Shown: positions 8,216-17,153 of the stretch, in pieces
Layout: each line of letters starts with the position of its first letter
Position numbering within the stretch: position 1 is the stretch's first letter
Assembly (NCBI GenBank): GCA_023382455.1
Contig: JAHDVX010000018.1
Coordinates: 11,982-69,581, forward strand
Length of the DNA: 57,600 nt
From: Flavobacteriales bacterium
GTDB lineage: Bacteria; Bacteroidota; Bacteroidia; Flavobacteriales_F; PHOS-HE28
Direction of reading: 5' to 3'
Translations under genes and position numbers: made by a program
Notes under the pieces: model-generated
Seen by the model: only the letters and a program-made list of their open reading frames with translations
Told to the model about the DNA's origin: nothing
Databases searched by the model: none

Positions 8216-8620
8216 TCAGGTGTCCGGGTCGTTCCCGTCTTCCGTCTTAGGCCGGTAGGTGCGGTGTTTGCGCTTGACCTGAAGCCGGTCGGACCCGAAG
8301 TTGAGCAAAAGTCCGATATCGACCCCGGTTGCCGTGAGGTAGTTGACCAACTGCACCTCATGTTTTGGGATCAAGGTCTGCACGGCCTTGTTCTCGATCA
8401 TGATCAGGTCCTCCACCATCATGTCGGCCTCGAAATCGCCAACGACCACATCGTCGTAGATCACTTGAAGGCGTTGTGAGCAGATCACATGCAGGCCCTG
8501 CTTGCGCAGTTCGTGCGCCAGCGCTTTTTGATAAACCGACTCCAGGAAGCCCGGCCCCAGTACCGAATGAACGGTCATGGCACATCCGATGATCTTTTCG
8601 CTCAACGCCTCGTGTTCCAT
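8216..8620 (-). CDS. GxxExxY protein (PD-(D/E)xK-like)
   Basis: A 134-residue protein with the name-giving motif GFLESVY at residues 24-30 and a nuclease-like core: Asp66 in FEADMMVE, then Glu76-Asn-Lys78 (the ExK of a PD-(D/E)xK fold). The family is small, patchily distributed and highly mobile; its biochemical activity is not established. The start at 8620 (MEHEALSEKIIG) is chosen over an upstream TTG. The gene is bounded by inverted repeats at 8144-8174 and 8663 onward, which suggests that it moves as a cassette. It lies immediately upstream of the S4 gene on the same strand, with a 74-base gap holding one repeat. Confidence 0.88.
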   Translation of the reverse strand: MEHEALSEKIIGCAMTVHSVLGPGFLESVYQKALAHELRKQGLHVICSQRLQVIYDDVVVGDFEADMMVEDLIMIENKAVQTLIPKHEVQLVNYLTATGVDIGLLLNFGSDRLQVKRKHRTYRPKTEDGNDPDT

Positions 8621-8662
8621 GTGCTTGATCGATCTCAAGTTGCTCCCTTCCGCCTCCGCCCA

Positions 8663-8845
8663 CCCATCCTGTTCATCCCGTTCATCCTGTCAAAGAAAAC
8701 TGATACTACCGCCCATCCTGTTCATCCTGCCCATCCTGTCAAAGAAAGCTGATACTACCGCCCATCCTGTTCATCCTGCCCATCCTGTCAAAGAAAGCTG
8801 ATGCTTTCATCCATCCTGTTCATCCCGTTCATCCTGTCTAAAGCT
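8663..8845 (+). repeat. Nested tandem repeat: about 3.7 units of 49 bp
   Basis: Units begin at 8663, 8712, 8761 and 8810, each 49 bases. A unit holds three copies of a 9-base subrepeat of the form CATCCTGTT, then a spacer TCAAAGAAAGCTGATACTACCG that is well kept in the first two units and decays in the third and fourth. It lies directly upstream of the GxxExxY gene, in what would be its promoter and leader. Short in-frame reads across it (HPVHPAHPV) are an effect of the 9-base period. The stretch 8621-8922 holds no other gene. Confidence 0.92.
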
Positions 8846-8922
8846 ACTCTGCTTCATCCGGTCTGCAGACCCGGCTGAAGGCCAGTCCTGCACTTGGCTA
8901 ACTTAGCCCGTCCCCAACGCTC

Positions 8923-9621
8923 ATGCTCACCCATTCCACCCTCAAGATCTTGGCCCTTGGCGCTGCATGGATGGTCATGTCCCCAACCTTGCAAGCGCAG
9001 GACACCGTGATCGTACCCTGCGATGGCGACACGGTTTTCGGCTCGTATTGTTACACGAACAACGACCAACACACCTGGTTCTGGCAGAGTGCATGTGGAG
9101 CGGCGGTTACCGTGCATTTCCAGTCCGGCGAAATTGAAGGAAATGCAAGCGATCAGATGCGGATCTACGATGGGGCGGACGCCATGGCCCCCCTGCTCTA
9201 TTCCAACCCGGCCAGCGACTTGGACCTCGCCGGCCTATCTTTTGTCGGCCTCAGCGGGATGCTCTACATGGAGATGACCTCCAACGCCACCAACTGCTGC
9301 GCCACCGGCAATTTTGTGGGCACGCAATGGGGGTGGTACTTGACCACCGACGGTGCCACCGGAATGAAAGAGCGGGATGCGACGGACTTCAGCATGTTCC
9401 CCAACCCCGCCGATGACCAGCTTCACATCGACCTGCCGGATGGGGCCTTGGGGAGAACCGAGGTACGAGTGGCAGATGCCCTGGGGCGCGTGGTGTACCG
9501 GGAAATGCTGGTGCCCGGACTGAACACGTTGGATGTTCACGGCTTGCGGAACGGCTCTTACACGGTGTTGCTCACCGCACCGGAAGGGTTGGTCACCAAA
9601 GGCCTGCACGTCATTCATTGA
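8923..9621 (+). CDS. Secreted CUB-like protein with T9SS sorting domain
   Basis: A 232-residue protein: signal peptide (to about residue 25, LQAQ), a beta-sandwich of CUB-like character with cysteines and the motif MRIYDGADAMAPLLYS near residue 80-95, and a Por sorting domain from about residue 155 (FSMFPNPADDQLHIDLPDG). The CUB-like part usually mediates binding at the cell surface; no catalytic residues are evident. A promoter-like TAACTTAG lies at 8899-8906. It ends before a hairpin terminator shared with the converging tRNA. Confidence 0.82.
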   Translation: MLTHSTLKILALGAAWMVMSPTLQAQDTVIVPCDGDTVFGSYCYTNNDQHTWFWQSACGAAVTVHFQSGEIEGNASDQMRIYDGADAMAPLLYSNPASDLDLAGLSFVGLSGMLYMEMTSNATNCCATGNFVGTQWGWYLTTDGATGMKERDATDFSMFPNPADDQLHIDLPDGALGRTEVRVADALGRVVYREMLVPGLNTLDVHGLRNGSYTVLLTAPEGLVTKGLHVIH

Positions 9622-9707
9622 CCGTTCCAAAGGCCACCGCGCCCCTGGCACACACCGAACAAAGGCTTGGCTGATCGGGGCTCCACGGCCTTTTCGGCAC
9701 ACCAACG

Positions 9708-9740
9708 AAAAAGGGGCGGACTTGATGTCCACCCCTTTTT
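9708..9740. terminator. Bidirectional hairpin between CUB-like gene and tRNA-Arg
   Basis: The arms AAAAAGGGG(C)GGAC and GTCC(A)CCCCTTTTT pair with a single C-A mismatch around a five-base loop. Each strand ends in a T run, so it can serve both the CUB-like gene and the tRNA. Confidence 0.8.
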
Positions 9741-9743
9741 CAG

Positions 9744-9817
9744 TGACCCCGCCAGGACTCGAACCTGGAACCAACAGAACCGGAATCTGTCATTCTATCC
9801 AATTGAACTACGGGGCC
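9744..9817 (-). tRNA. tRNA-Arg (CCG anticodon)
   Basis: A 74-base cloverleaf on the minus strand: acceptor GGCCCCG pairs with CGGGGTC (one G-T pair), anticodon stem ACAGA/TCTGT encloses the loop TTCCGGT with anticodon CCG, and the T-arm is CCAGG TTCGAGT CCTGG. The discriminator base is A. CCA is not encoded. It reads CGG codons. Confidence 0.95.
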
Positions 9818-9868
9818 GTTCGCTCGGAGCGGGCGCGAAGATAACCTGCGGACCTGCTGATTGGTGCC

Positions 9869-10780
9869 TCACCGGTTCGGCCTTGGGCGGGACCGTACCA
9901 GGTGCACCACGTCCCGGACCGTGGAAACGGCCGCCCACTTCCCGTGCAAGTCCGGCCCATCCAGGTTAAGGCTGTCCTTGGCGGAGGTATCGAGGGCCGC
10001 CCGCGCCGGGCCTTGGAAAATACTGTCCAAGGACATGGCAGGCCGCACCTCCTCCGCGTGCAGCGTGCCGCCGTTGGCCGTGGCCACCGCATCCAACCAC
10101 CGGACGGTACGGCCAAAGATTCCGCGCAGCCGTTCCGCCGGCCCGCTCCACACATGTACCGGCCCCATTCTGCCCGATGGCAGCTGGCGCGTCAAGCGGC
10201 CGCTCCCGTGGACGAACAGCAACATGAAGCGTCCGTTCTCCTCGGCAAATACCACATTCCCACCGCTGTCCAGGCCCCACCGGCCATAGGTCTCCGTTTC
10301 GCGCCCGTTCACCTGGGTGTAAATGGTGGCATCCCCGCCGGGCAGGAAAACCAGGTCCTCGGACCGAACCCCACCCGGCATCGGTATTTGAGCGGTGTAA
10401 GTACCGCTCAGGCTGTCCACCGGTACCGGCGGGCAGAACACATCGGGGTCCATGTGCTGGTAGGCCGTGGCCACCAGCACGCTGTCCCCCTTTCCGCCCT
10501 CCCCGGCCCGCAGGTAGCCCTGGCACCAGGTCTTGATCCATTGGCCCGGCACCATGCGCAGCCAGGAGTAGCGGCGCGAAAGGCTGTCCAAGCCGGGGCC
10601 AGTGATCCGCAGTGCCCGCCGGGCGCCACAGGGCATGAACGTGCTGTCGCCGGACAGAAGCCGCAGTTCGCCCTCCCAGTTCACCGGATCCGGCAGAACA
10701 GGCGGCGTTGCGGGAGGTGTGCAGCCCCAGCAGATCCCAATAAATATCAAGGCGAAGAGGCCGGAGCGGGCGTTCCTCAT
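9869..10780 (-). CDS. Lipoprotein of unknown function, weak NlpE-like region
   Basis: A 303-residue protein beginning with a lipoprotein signal peptide (IFIGICWGC, Cys about residue 20). The middle, [13 protein letters not shown] through [18 protein letters not shown], resembles the short beta-barrel of NlpE-type copper-stress lipoproteins, but the CxxC of NlpE is not visible and the match is weak. Nothing else is recognised. The long open frame continues upstream through the typA gene on the other strand; the ATG at 10780 is the only start giving a signal peptide. It stands divergent from typA with 126 bases between starts. Confidence 0.72.
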   Translation of the reverse strand: MRNARSGLFALIFIGICWGCTPPATPPVLPDPVNWEGELRLLSGDSTFMPCGARRALRITGPGLDSLSRRYSWLRMVPGQWIKTWCQGYLRAGEGGKGDSVLVATAYQHMDPDVFCPPVPVDSLSGTYTAQIPMPGGVRSEDLVFLPGGDATIYTQVNGRETETYGRWGLDSGGNVVFAEENGRFMLLFVHGSGRLTRQLPSGRMGPVHVWSGPAERLRGIFGRTVRWLDAVATANGGTLHAEEVRPAMSLDSIFQGPARAALDTSAKDSLNLDGPDLHGKWAAVSTVRDVVHLVRSRPRPNR

Positions 10781-10866
10781 GCGCCGAATGTACCGGAAAG
10801 CGGGCGGGGGCGAAAAACCCATCCCGCAAGGGCCGAATAACCCGTCGACCGAAGCCCCGAAAGCCC

Positions 10867-10874
10867 TACCTTTG
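10867..10874 (+). promoter_or_regulatory. Minus-7 promoter element TACCTTTG
   Basis: Exact TAnnTTTG match 32 bases before the typA ATG. Confidence 0.6.
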
Positions 10875-10906
10875 CACGCTTTTTTCCAAAGCCCCCAGCA
10901 TCGCCC

Positions 10907-12724
10907 ATGACCGACCTGCGCAACATCGCCATCATCGCCCACGTGGACCACGGCAAGACCACGTTGGTGGACAAGATCCTCCACCAATGCCAGCTCTTCC
11001 GTGACAACCAGGACCAGCCGGACCTGCTGCTGGACAACAACGACCTGGAGCGCGAGCGCGGCATCACCATCCTGAGCAAGAACGTGAGCGTGCGTTACAA
11101 GGGGGTGAAGATCAACGTGATCGACACGCCCGGACACAGCGATTTCGGCGGCGAGGTGGAGCGCGTGCTCAACATGGCCGATGGCGTGATCCTGCTGGTG
11201 GACGCCTTCGAAGGGCCCATGCCCCAAACGCGCTTCGTGCTGGGCAAGGCCATTGAGATGGGCCTGAAACCCGTGGTGGTGATCAACAAGGTGGACAAGC
11301 CCAACTGCACGCCGGAGGAAGTGCACGAGTCCGTGTTCGACCTCATGTTCGAGCTCGGCGCCACCGAAGACCAATTGGACTTCCCCGTGGTGTACGGTAG
11401 CGGCAAGGGCGGATGGATGGGGCCGGACTGGAAGACGCCCACCCAGGACATCAGCTACCTGTTGGACGTGATCCTGGAAAAGATCCCCGCGCCGAAAAAG
11501 GCCGATGGCACCTTGCAGATGCGCATCACCAGCCTGGATTACAGCAGCTTCCAAGGCCGTATCGCCGTGGGGCGCATCTCGCGCGGAAGCATCCGGCCCG
11601 GCCAGCAGGTGACCTTGGTGAAGAATGACGGAACCAGCATCAAGGGCCAGGTGAAGGAGCTGATGGCGTTTGAGGGATTGGGCAAGGTGAAGGTGAAGGA
11701 GCCGGTGGAGTGCGGCGAGATCGTGGCCATCATGGGCCTGGAGAATTTCGACATCGGCGATACCGTGGCCGATGCCGAGAACCCCGAGGGCCTGCCCAAG
11801 TTCAAGGTGGACGAGCCCACCATGAGCATGCTCTTCACCATCAACAACTCGCCCTTCTTCGGCCGCGAGGGCCAGTACGTCACCAGCCGCCACGTGCGCG
11901 ACCGCCTGTACAAGGAGATCGAGAAGAACCTGGCCATGCGCCTGCAGGAGACCGACAGCCCGGACCGCCTGCTCGTGTTCGGCCGCGGCATCCTGCACCT
12001 GAGCATCCTGGTGGAGACCATGCGCCGCGAAGGCTATGAATTCCAGCTGGGCCAGCCCCAAGTGCTATACAAGGAGATCGACGGACAGCGGCATGAGCCC
12101 ATTGAGACGCTCACCGTGCAGGTGCCCGAGCAGTTCAGCAGCCGCGTGATCGACCATGTGACACGGCGCAAGGGCGAGATCGCCAACATTGAGCAGAAGG
12201 GCGACCGGGCCGTGCTGGACTTCAACATCCCCGCGCGCGGCATCATCGGCCTGCGCAATGCCCTGCTCACGGCCACCGAGGGCGAAGCGATCATCGCGCA
12301 CCGCTTCAAGGGTTATGAGCCGTTCAAGGGCGCCATCGCCGCCGCACGGCCGGGCTGCATCGTCAGCGCCGAGACCGGCACGGCCATCGCCTACGCCATC
12401 GACAAACTGCAGGACCGCGGCAAGTTCTTCATTGCCCCCGGCGAGGACGTGTACGCCGGCCAGGTGATCGGTGAAAGCCCCAAGCCCGGCGAGGAGCTTG
12501 CGGTGAACGTGATCCGCGTGAAGAAGCTCACCAACATGCGCGCCAGCGGCAGCGATGAAAAGACCAGCATCGCCCCTCCCGTACGCTTCAGCCTGGAAGA
12601 GTGCATGGAATACATCGCCGGTGACGAGTACCTGGAGGTGACGCCCAAGAGCCTGCGCATGCGCAAGATCCTCCTGGACGAGAACGACCGGAAGAAGGCC
12701 GCAAAAAAGCTGCAGGAGGCATAA
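10907..12724 (+). CDS. typA: Translational GTPase TypA/BipA
   Basis: A 605-residue ribosome-associated GTPase. The P-loop AHVDHGKTT is at 11-19, the switch I motif RERGITIL follows, G3 is [12 protein letters not shown] and G4 NKVDKP. Domains in order: G domain (1-200), beta-barrel domain II, domain III, the EF-G V-like domain and the BipA C-terminal domain. Length is normal. It acts on the 50S subunit during ribosome assembly and stress, including low temperature. Transcribed alone; the following gene converges with a 26-base gap and no obvious hairpin. Confidence 0.97.
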   Translation: MTDLRNIAIIAHVDHGKTTLVDKILHQCQLFRDNQDQPDLLLDNNDLERERGITILSKNVSVRYKGVKINVIDTPGHSDFGGEVERVLNMADGVILLVDAFEGPMPQTRFVLGKAIEMGLKPVVVINKVDKPNCTPEEVHESVFDLMFELGATEDQLDFPVVYGSGKGGWMGPDWKTPTQDISYLLDVILEKIPAPKKADGTLQMRITSLDYSSFQGRIAVGRISRGSIRPGQQVTLVKNDGTSIKGQVKELMAFEGLGKVKVKEPVECGEIVAIMGLENFDIGDTVADAENPEGLPKFKVDEPTMSMLFTINNSPFFGREGQYVTSRHVRDRLYKEIEKNLAMRLQETDSPDRLLVFGRGILHLSILVETMRREGYEFQLGQPQVLYKEIDGQRHEPIETLTVQVPEQFSSRVIDHVTRRKGEIANIEQKGDRAVLDFNIPARGIIGLRNALLTATEGEAIIAHRFKGYEPFKGAIAAARPGCIVSAETGTAIAYAIDKLQDRGKFFIAPGEDVYAGQVIGESPKPGEELAVNVIRVKKLTNMRASGSDEKTSIAPPVRFSLEECMEYIAGDEYLEVTPKSLRMRKILLDENDRKKAAKKLQEA

Positions 12725-12750
12725 GGGGTGCCTCGAAGGTCTTTCCGCCC

Positions 12751-13830
12751 TCACGATCCGCCGAACACCCGGTTGCGCCTGGCGATCGAGGGCAGTTCCA
12801 CGCCGATGCGCTTCGCGATGTTCAGCCGGATGTTGCCCACGCTCCAGTAAAAGCTGTCGCGTTCGCCCATCACGTAGCCGATGTTCTCCTGGTTGATGGA
12901 GATCCCCGCGAAATACCGCTCGCTGTTGTAGCCCGCGCCGGCCCTGTACTGGCTATGCCAGCCCAAGCCCGCACTGGTCCTCAATTCCTCTTGCTCCGGC
13001 CCGGTGGACAAAGCGGCCCGCTGGGCGCTCAGCCCACCACCGAATACCAGGGAAGCGGTGATGAACCAGTGCTCCTGCACCACCAACGTGTACGCATAGC
13101 CCAAGCTGGCCCCCACGTCCATAAAGCCTCCGCGGCGCAGGTGAAGGCCCGTTTCATAGCGCTTGGCCAACACGTCGGGCACCAAGGATGAGTCGGCTTT
13201 CAGGTGGAAGTAGGTGAAATACCCGCCGACCAGCGGTGTGCCCTGGCTCTTGCGCTGCCAGGCATCCTGGTTGAACGCCGCCCGGTAGCTGAACCGGTCG
13301 TTGTTCAGCACATGCACGGTGCTTACGCCTAGATTGTACTGCACCAGGTCCGGGCGAGTAGGGTACCAAGTGGACTGCTGCCAGACCAGTTCCTCCTTGG
13401 TGTACGGCTCCAGGTAATAGCCTTGGAACCGCTGCAGGAACAGGTTGGTGGCCCACCGCTTGGTGTGGATGGTGGCCTGTGCATCCAGGTACTTGGTCTC
13501 CCCTTTTTCGTCCTGGTCCTTGTTCAACCCCGGTATGCCCACACCGATGTTCAGCGTGATCGAACGGTAGCTGGCGCCCAGGCCGAAATTGACCTTGTTG
13601 TTCGGCTTATACACCAATGCCGGAACCCCGCCCAGGCCGCCCAGCTTCAGCTTGTTGTACTTCGTGCTCACATAAAACCGGCCAGTGAGCATGTGGGAGT
13701 AGTCGTGCACATAGGCCGAATCGAAGCCGTCGGACCGGGAGCGGTCCTCTGCATGGCTCATCAAGCAGAACGACCACGCCGCGAGGAACAGGAAGAGGCG
13801 GAACAGCCCAACACGGCCACCAAGCAACAT
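12751..13830 (-). CDS. DUF4421 outer-membrane protein
   Basis: A 359-residue protein with an N-terminal signal peptide (LFRLFLFLAAWSFCLMSHA) and alternating beta strands throughout, including YKPNNKVNFGLGASYRSITLNIG and GETKYLDAQATIHTKRW, typical of the Bacteroidota DUF4421 family. It most likely forms an outer-membrane beta-barrel; the role is unknown. The ATG at 13830 is chosen because it opens the signal peptide and is preceded by CAACTTTG five bases upstream, an arrangement that predicts a leaderless message. It converges on typA and is divergent from the gene at 13934. Confidence 0.8.
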   Translation of the reverse strand: MLLGGRVGLFRLFLFLAAWSFCLMSHAEDRSRSDGFDSAYVHDYSHMLTGRFYVSTKYNKLKLGGLGGVPALVYKPNNKVNFGLGASYRSITLNIGVGIPGLNKDQDEKGETKYLDAQATIHTKRWATNLFLQRFQGYYLEPYTKEELVWQQSTWYPTRPDLVQYNLGVSTVHVLNNDRFSYRAAFNQDAWQRKSQGTPLVGGYFTYFHLKADSSLVPDVLAKRYETGLHLRRGGFMDVGASLGYAYTLVVQEHWFITASLVFGGGLSAQRAALSTGPEQEELRTSAGLGWHSQYRAGAGYNSERYFAGISINQENIGYVMGERDSFYWSVGNIRLNIAKRIGVELPSIARRNRVFGGS

Positions 13831-13933
13831 GGCCGCAAAGTTGCGCCTTGATCCACCTTGATAGGATACGCGGATTGAACGGCCGGCCCCGTGGTGTGTA
13901 CGGCAACCGGACACCACTTCAAACCAACGAACC

Positions 13934-15253
13934 ATGAAGAAGCCCTTCGTCCTTTCCATGGCCGGCATGCTGGCCGTCGCCGTTGCACTGCTTGCATTCC
14001 GCAGCACGCGGACCGGGCAGGATACCCATGCCCCGCATCACACCCTGGGTCAGGGTTGCGTCTTCAAGACCGTCTACGAAGGCGAAGGCCTGGACTCCAC
14101 CTTCATCCTGGAAACACCCGCCGCGGTGCTTCGTGCAGAGGAACGCGGCTTTGCCTGGCTGGTCACCGCGCAGAACCCCGATGGCGGCTTCGCGGCCGGG
14201 AGCCACGCACGGCAGCAAGTAATGGACCCCCACGCCTCCCCCAGCGATCCCGCCACCACGGCCATGGTGAGCATGGCGTTGCTGCGCTCCGGCAGCACCT
14301 TGACCAAGGGCCGCTTCGCCCCGGTGCTCACGCGTTCCACCGAATTCCTCCTGAATGCGGTGGAGCGATCCAATGAGGACGCACTCAACATCACCCCGCT
14401 CACCGGCACGCAGATCCAGGTGAAGCTCGGCGGAAACATCGATGTGGCCCTAACAGCCCAATACCTGAGCAATTTGTTGGGCGCCATGCCGGACAATGGG
14501 AACGACAGGGGCCGCTGGTTACGTGCCCTGAACACCTGCACCGCGAAGATCCAGCGGGCTCAAAGCGCCGATGGAAGTACGGTGGGCAGCGGTTGGGCCG
14601 GGGTGTTGCAGTCCAGCTTCGCGGCCAATGCCCTGGAAAGTGCCGAGCATGCAGGCGCCAAAGTGGACAAGGATGCCTTGGCGAAGGCGCGTGATTTCCA
14701 GCAGGGCAATTTTGATGCGAACACAGGCACCGTGGCCACCGATGCCGCAGCCGGCATCACGCTTTATGCCATCAGCGGCAGCACCCGCAGCAGCGCCAAA
14801 CAGGCCCGGCAGGCGGAGGAAGCGCTGCAGCGCGCCAAGCAGGAAGGGAAGGTGGCGCAAGCCGCCCCGATGGATGCCCTGACCCTTCAAAAGGCCGGCA
14901 TGAGCCGCGATGATGCGGAGAAGGCCGTGACCGCCTACAACGTTTACAATGCCGCCAAGGACCGTGCACAGGCCAACGAGGTGATCTCCGGCTTCGGCAA
15001 CAACGGCGGCGAGGAGTTCCTGAGCTTCCTCCAGACCGGCGAATCGCTCATCATCAACAAGGACCGGAGCTGGCGGAACTGGTACGAGGCCACCACCTCC
15101 CGCCTGGTGGGCATCCAAAACAACGACGGTAGCTGGAACGGCCACCACTGCATCACCAGCCCCGTGTTCTGCACGGCCACCGCCCTGCTCATCCTGGGCG
15201 TGAACAACGACATTGAAACCCTGGTGGCCCAAGGGGCTACCCGCCAAAACTGA
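13934..15253 (+). CDS. Secreted alpha/alpha-toroid (terpene cyclase-like repeat) protein
   Basis: A 439-residue protein with a membrane-targeting N-terminus and two or more prenyltransferase/squalene-oxidase-type repeats: WLVTAQNPDGGF near residue 75 and VGIQNNDGSWNGHH near residue 395. These QN-DG-(F/W) repeats build an alpha/alpha barrel found in terpene cyclases, prenyltransferases and complement-like proteins. The DxDD catalytic motif of squalene-hopene cyclases is absent, and the protein is exported, so hopanoid synthesis is unlikely. A region of about residues 285-330 is Ala/Lys/Gln-rich and probably helical. Function unknown. Confidence 0.72.
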   Translation: MKKPFVLSMAGMLAVAVALLAFRSTRTGQDTHAPHHTLGQGCVFKTVYEGEGLDSTFILETPAAVLRAEERGFAWLVTAQNPDGGFAAGSHARQQVMDPHASPSDPATTAMVSMALLRSGSTLTKGRFAPVLTRSTEFLLNAVERSNEDALNITPLTGTQIQVKLGGNIDVALTAQYLSNLLGAMPDNGNDRGRWLRALNTCTAKIQRAQSADGSTVGSGWAGVLQSSFAANALESAEHAGAKVDKDALAKARDFQQGNFDANTGTVATDAAAGITLYAISGSTRSSAKQARQAEEALQRAKQEGKVAQAAPMDALTLQKAGMSRDDAEKAVTAYNVYNAAKDRAQANEVISGFGNNGGEEFLSFLQTGESLIINKDRSWRNWYEATTSRLVGIQNNDGSWNGHHCITSPVFCTATALLILGVNNDIETLVAQGATRQN

Positions 15254-15277
15254 CGGTATCGGCAAGGGAAGCCAGGC

Positions 15278-15308
15278 GAAGGGCGCCGGAGCGGATCCGG
15301 CGCCCTTC
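15278..15308. terminator. Hairpin between convergent genes
   Basis: Arms 15278-15290 and 15296-15308 are perfectly complementary over 13 bp with a five-base loop. No clear T run follows, so its strength as an intrinsic terminator is uncertain. Confidence 0.6.
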
Positions 15309-15327
15309 CCGTTTCTGCTGAAGCTGA

Positions 15328-15921
15328 TCAACGAACGATCACCAACGTCATGACCGCAGGCCGCGCTTCCTTGTCCCCGATGACCTGAAGCCGATAACTG
15401 CCGGGCTTTACGCCGGATACATCAAGCACCTCGCCAAGCTCCACCGGCGAATCCAGCACCACCGCCCCGTTGTCCGCCAACAATCTGACGCGGCTGCCTA
15501 CAGGAAGGCCTTCCACATGCACAGCGCCGTTGGCCGGGTTGGGATAGAGCCGCATCGCCGGAGTGGCTGCAAGGCCGGCCATGCCGGTGCCACCCTCCAC
15601 AATGATGCGGCCTTTCATACCCATGGCCGCGTGCGGCACGCACACGTAGTAGTAGGTTCCCGGGTCATCAATGGCGAAAGTGACTTCACCAGTGAAATTG
15701 AATCCCCCGTTCGAGGTGTTCCCGTTGCTGTTCCAAGTGGCTTCATCCACCTCGGTGCAGGTGTGCGGGGCGGACAATACCAAATGGATGCTGTCACCGG
15801 CCTGCATGGTGATCAGGGCCGGGCTGAATGTGCTTCCCACATTGGTCAGTTCATGGGTGGTTTGCGCCTGTACGGTGGTTGCCAGCGCAACAGCGATGGC
15901 GAGGGTAGGCCGGATCTTCAT
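15328..15921 (-). CDS. Plastocyanin-like cupredoxin with T9SS sorting domain
   Basis: A 197-residue protein: signal peptide of 20 residues, a cupredoxin domain to about residue 110, and a Por sorting domain (LYPNPANGAVHVEGLP). The type 1 copper site is complete: His53 in APHTC, then Cys94-x2-His97-x4-Met102 in YYVCVPHAAMGM. It should carry single electrons at the cell surface or outer membrane. The redox partner is unknown. A multicopper oxidase with an intact type 1 site lies 12 kb away. Start at 15921 is set by the signal peptide. Confidence 0.88.
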   Translation of the reverse strand: MKIRPTLAIAVALATTVQAQTTHELTNVGSTFSPALITMQAGDSIHLVLSAPHTCTEVDEATWNSNGNTSNGGFNFTGEVTFAIDDPGTYYYVCVPHAAMGMKGRIIVEGGTGMAGLAATPAMRLYPNPANGAVHVEGLPVGSRVRLLADNGAVVLDSPVELGEVLDVSGVKPGSYRLQVIGDKEARPAVMTLVIVR

Positions 15922-16023
15922 GTGCGATCGGATTGACGGGTTTGCCGGAAGACGGGCCATCCGGTCTTCCGCGTTGCCGCACCGATTAAAAAAAACGGGA
16001 GTCGCCCCTGGGCGGGGCCTGCC

Positions 16024-16671
16024 TCAGAGAAGGTCCACCTTGGCCGCTTCCTTGCGGCGTGGCTCCTTGGGCATGGTGCCGAAGATGTAATCCCAGAACG
16101 GGGAGCTCACGCCAAATGCACCTCCGTCATTGACGTAATGATGCAGGTTGTGGTGTTTCCAGATCACACCCAGGAAATTCTTGGGCGACTTGTAGATGTG
16201 CACCGCGTAGTGCGCCAACAAGTAGGTGCTGTAGCCGAACAGAAACCCGCCGCCGAAAGCATAACCTTCCGCCCCCATCAAGGCGCGGAACAGGCTGATG
16301 AACAACGTGGCCAGCACGATGCTCAACAGGGGCGGCATGGCCAGTCTCGCCTTGTCCCTGGGGTGGTCGTGGTGAACGCCATGGATCACATACTGGAAGC
16401 GCTTGCTTTTCTCGGTCCGGGCCGGAATATGGTAGAGGAACCGGTGCATCAGGTACTCCACCAAGGTGAACAGCGCGATGCCACCAAGGAAGAAAATGGT
16501 GGCCGTGCCCCAATGGATGCCCAATTCGGCGATGGAATACCAAAGCGTGATCGCTCCGGCCGACCAGAACAAGGTCAATGGGATGGAAATGTGGGTCTTG
16601 GTAAGCGCCTCCAGCACTGGATTCTTGAAGATGCGCCCCCCGCTGGTAACCGGTTTGGTGTTCGCTCGCAT
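16024..16671 (-). CDS. Fatty acid hydroxylase / sterol desaturase family protein
   Basis: A 215-residue membrane di-iron enzyme. The histidine clusters are in order: HRFLYH (76-81), HGVHHDH (97-103), H154 and H158 in AHYAVH, and HHNLHH (173-178). Hydrophobic segments surround residues 30-70 and 115-155. The pattern resembles fatty acid 2-hydroxylases, which act on sphingolipid acyl chains; Bacteroidota make sphingolipids, so that role is plausible but not proven. A perfect TAACTTTG promoter element lies 29 bases upstream of the start. Confidence 0.87.
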   Translation of the reverse strand: MRANTKPVTSGGRIFKNPVLEALTKTHISIPLTLFWSAGAITLWYSIAELGIHWGTATIFFLGGIALFTLVEYLMHRFLYHIPARTEKSKRFQYVIHGVHHDHPRDKARLAMPPLLSIVLATLFISLFRALMGAEGYAFGGGFLFGYSTYLLAHYAVHIYKSPKNFLGVIWKHHNLHHYVNDGGAFGVSSPFWDYIFGTMPKEPRRKEAAKVDLL

Positions 16672-16700
16672 CTGAACGGGAATATCGAATCTCGGAAGGG

Positions 16701-16708
16701 CAAAGTTA
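16701..16708 (-). promoter_or_regulatory. Minus-7 element TAACTTTG
   Basis: Exact TAnnTTTG match on the minus strand, 29 bases before the hydroxylase start at 16671. Confidence 0.6.
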
Positions 16709-16905
16709 ACGCTCCCTGCCTGAATGTCCTCCCATCAAGCCTGCCCGCCATCCGCCAGGAATCGGGACCACTAGGTCAAAGCGAGGCAGCGAACGGATTG
16801 CTTTCGGCACCCGGCATCTACCGCGCTTCAAACCATCGCCCCCCGACGGAGAGTCCCCCCTTCCCGGTATCACCCGATGCAACACGCTCAATGGGCGCTG
16901 CGGGT

Positions 16906-16913
16906 TACATTTG
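16906..16913 (+). promoter_or_regulatory. Minus-7 element TACATTTG for tRNA-Val
   Basis: Exact TAnnTTTG match 28 bases before the tRNA-Val 5' end. The space between it and 16709 holds no recognisable gene. Confidence 0.55.
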
Positions 16914-16941
16914 CCGCCCTCAAAGGCGAAGTTCTTCGGAA

Positions 16942-17016
16942 GGGCGTTTAGCTCAGTTGGTTCAGAGCACTACCTTGACAGGGTAGGGGTCACTGGTTCG
17001 AATCCAGTAACGCCCA
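16942..17016 (+). tRNA. tRNA-Val (GAC anticodon)
   Basis: A 75-base cloverleaf: acceptor GGGCGTT pairs with AACGCCC, anticodon stem CTACC/GGTAG encloses TTGACAG with anticodon GAC, and the T-arm is CTGG TTCGAAT CCAG. Discriminator A; no encoded CCA. Confidence 0.95.
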
Positions 17017-17153
17017 CAACAATGCATCAGCCGTTGGCGCCTCGCCGATGGTTCACGCACGGTGCCAGACCCGATTGTCTGCCGTAGCACCACATGACAG
17101 GTCCGCTTTTCAACCCCTCGAACGGCCCGATCGGCCACTCCCAATTCAAGACC

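Noticed and set aside
8663-8845. Possible CRISPR array
   Set aside because: The units are directly adjacent 49-bp tandem repeats with 9-bp subrepeats. There are no unique spacers and no cas genes.
9869-12061. A 730-codon minus-strand frame that runs through typA
   Set aside because: Only the last 303 codons (from 10780) have a signal peptide and a plausible protein. The rest is the mirror of typA.
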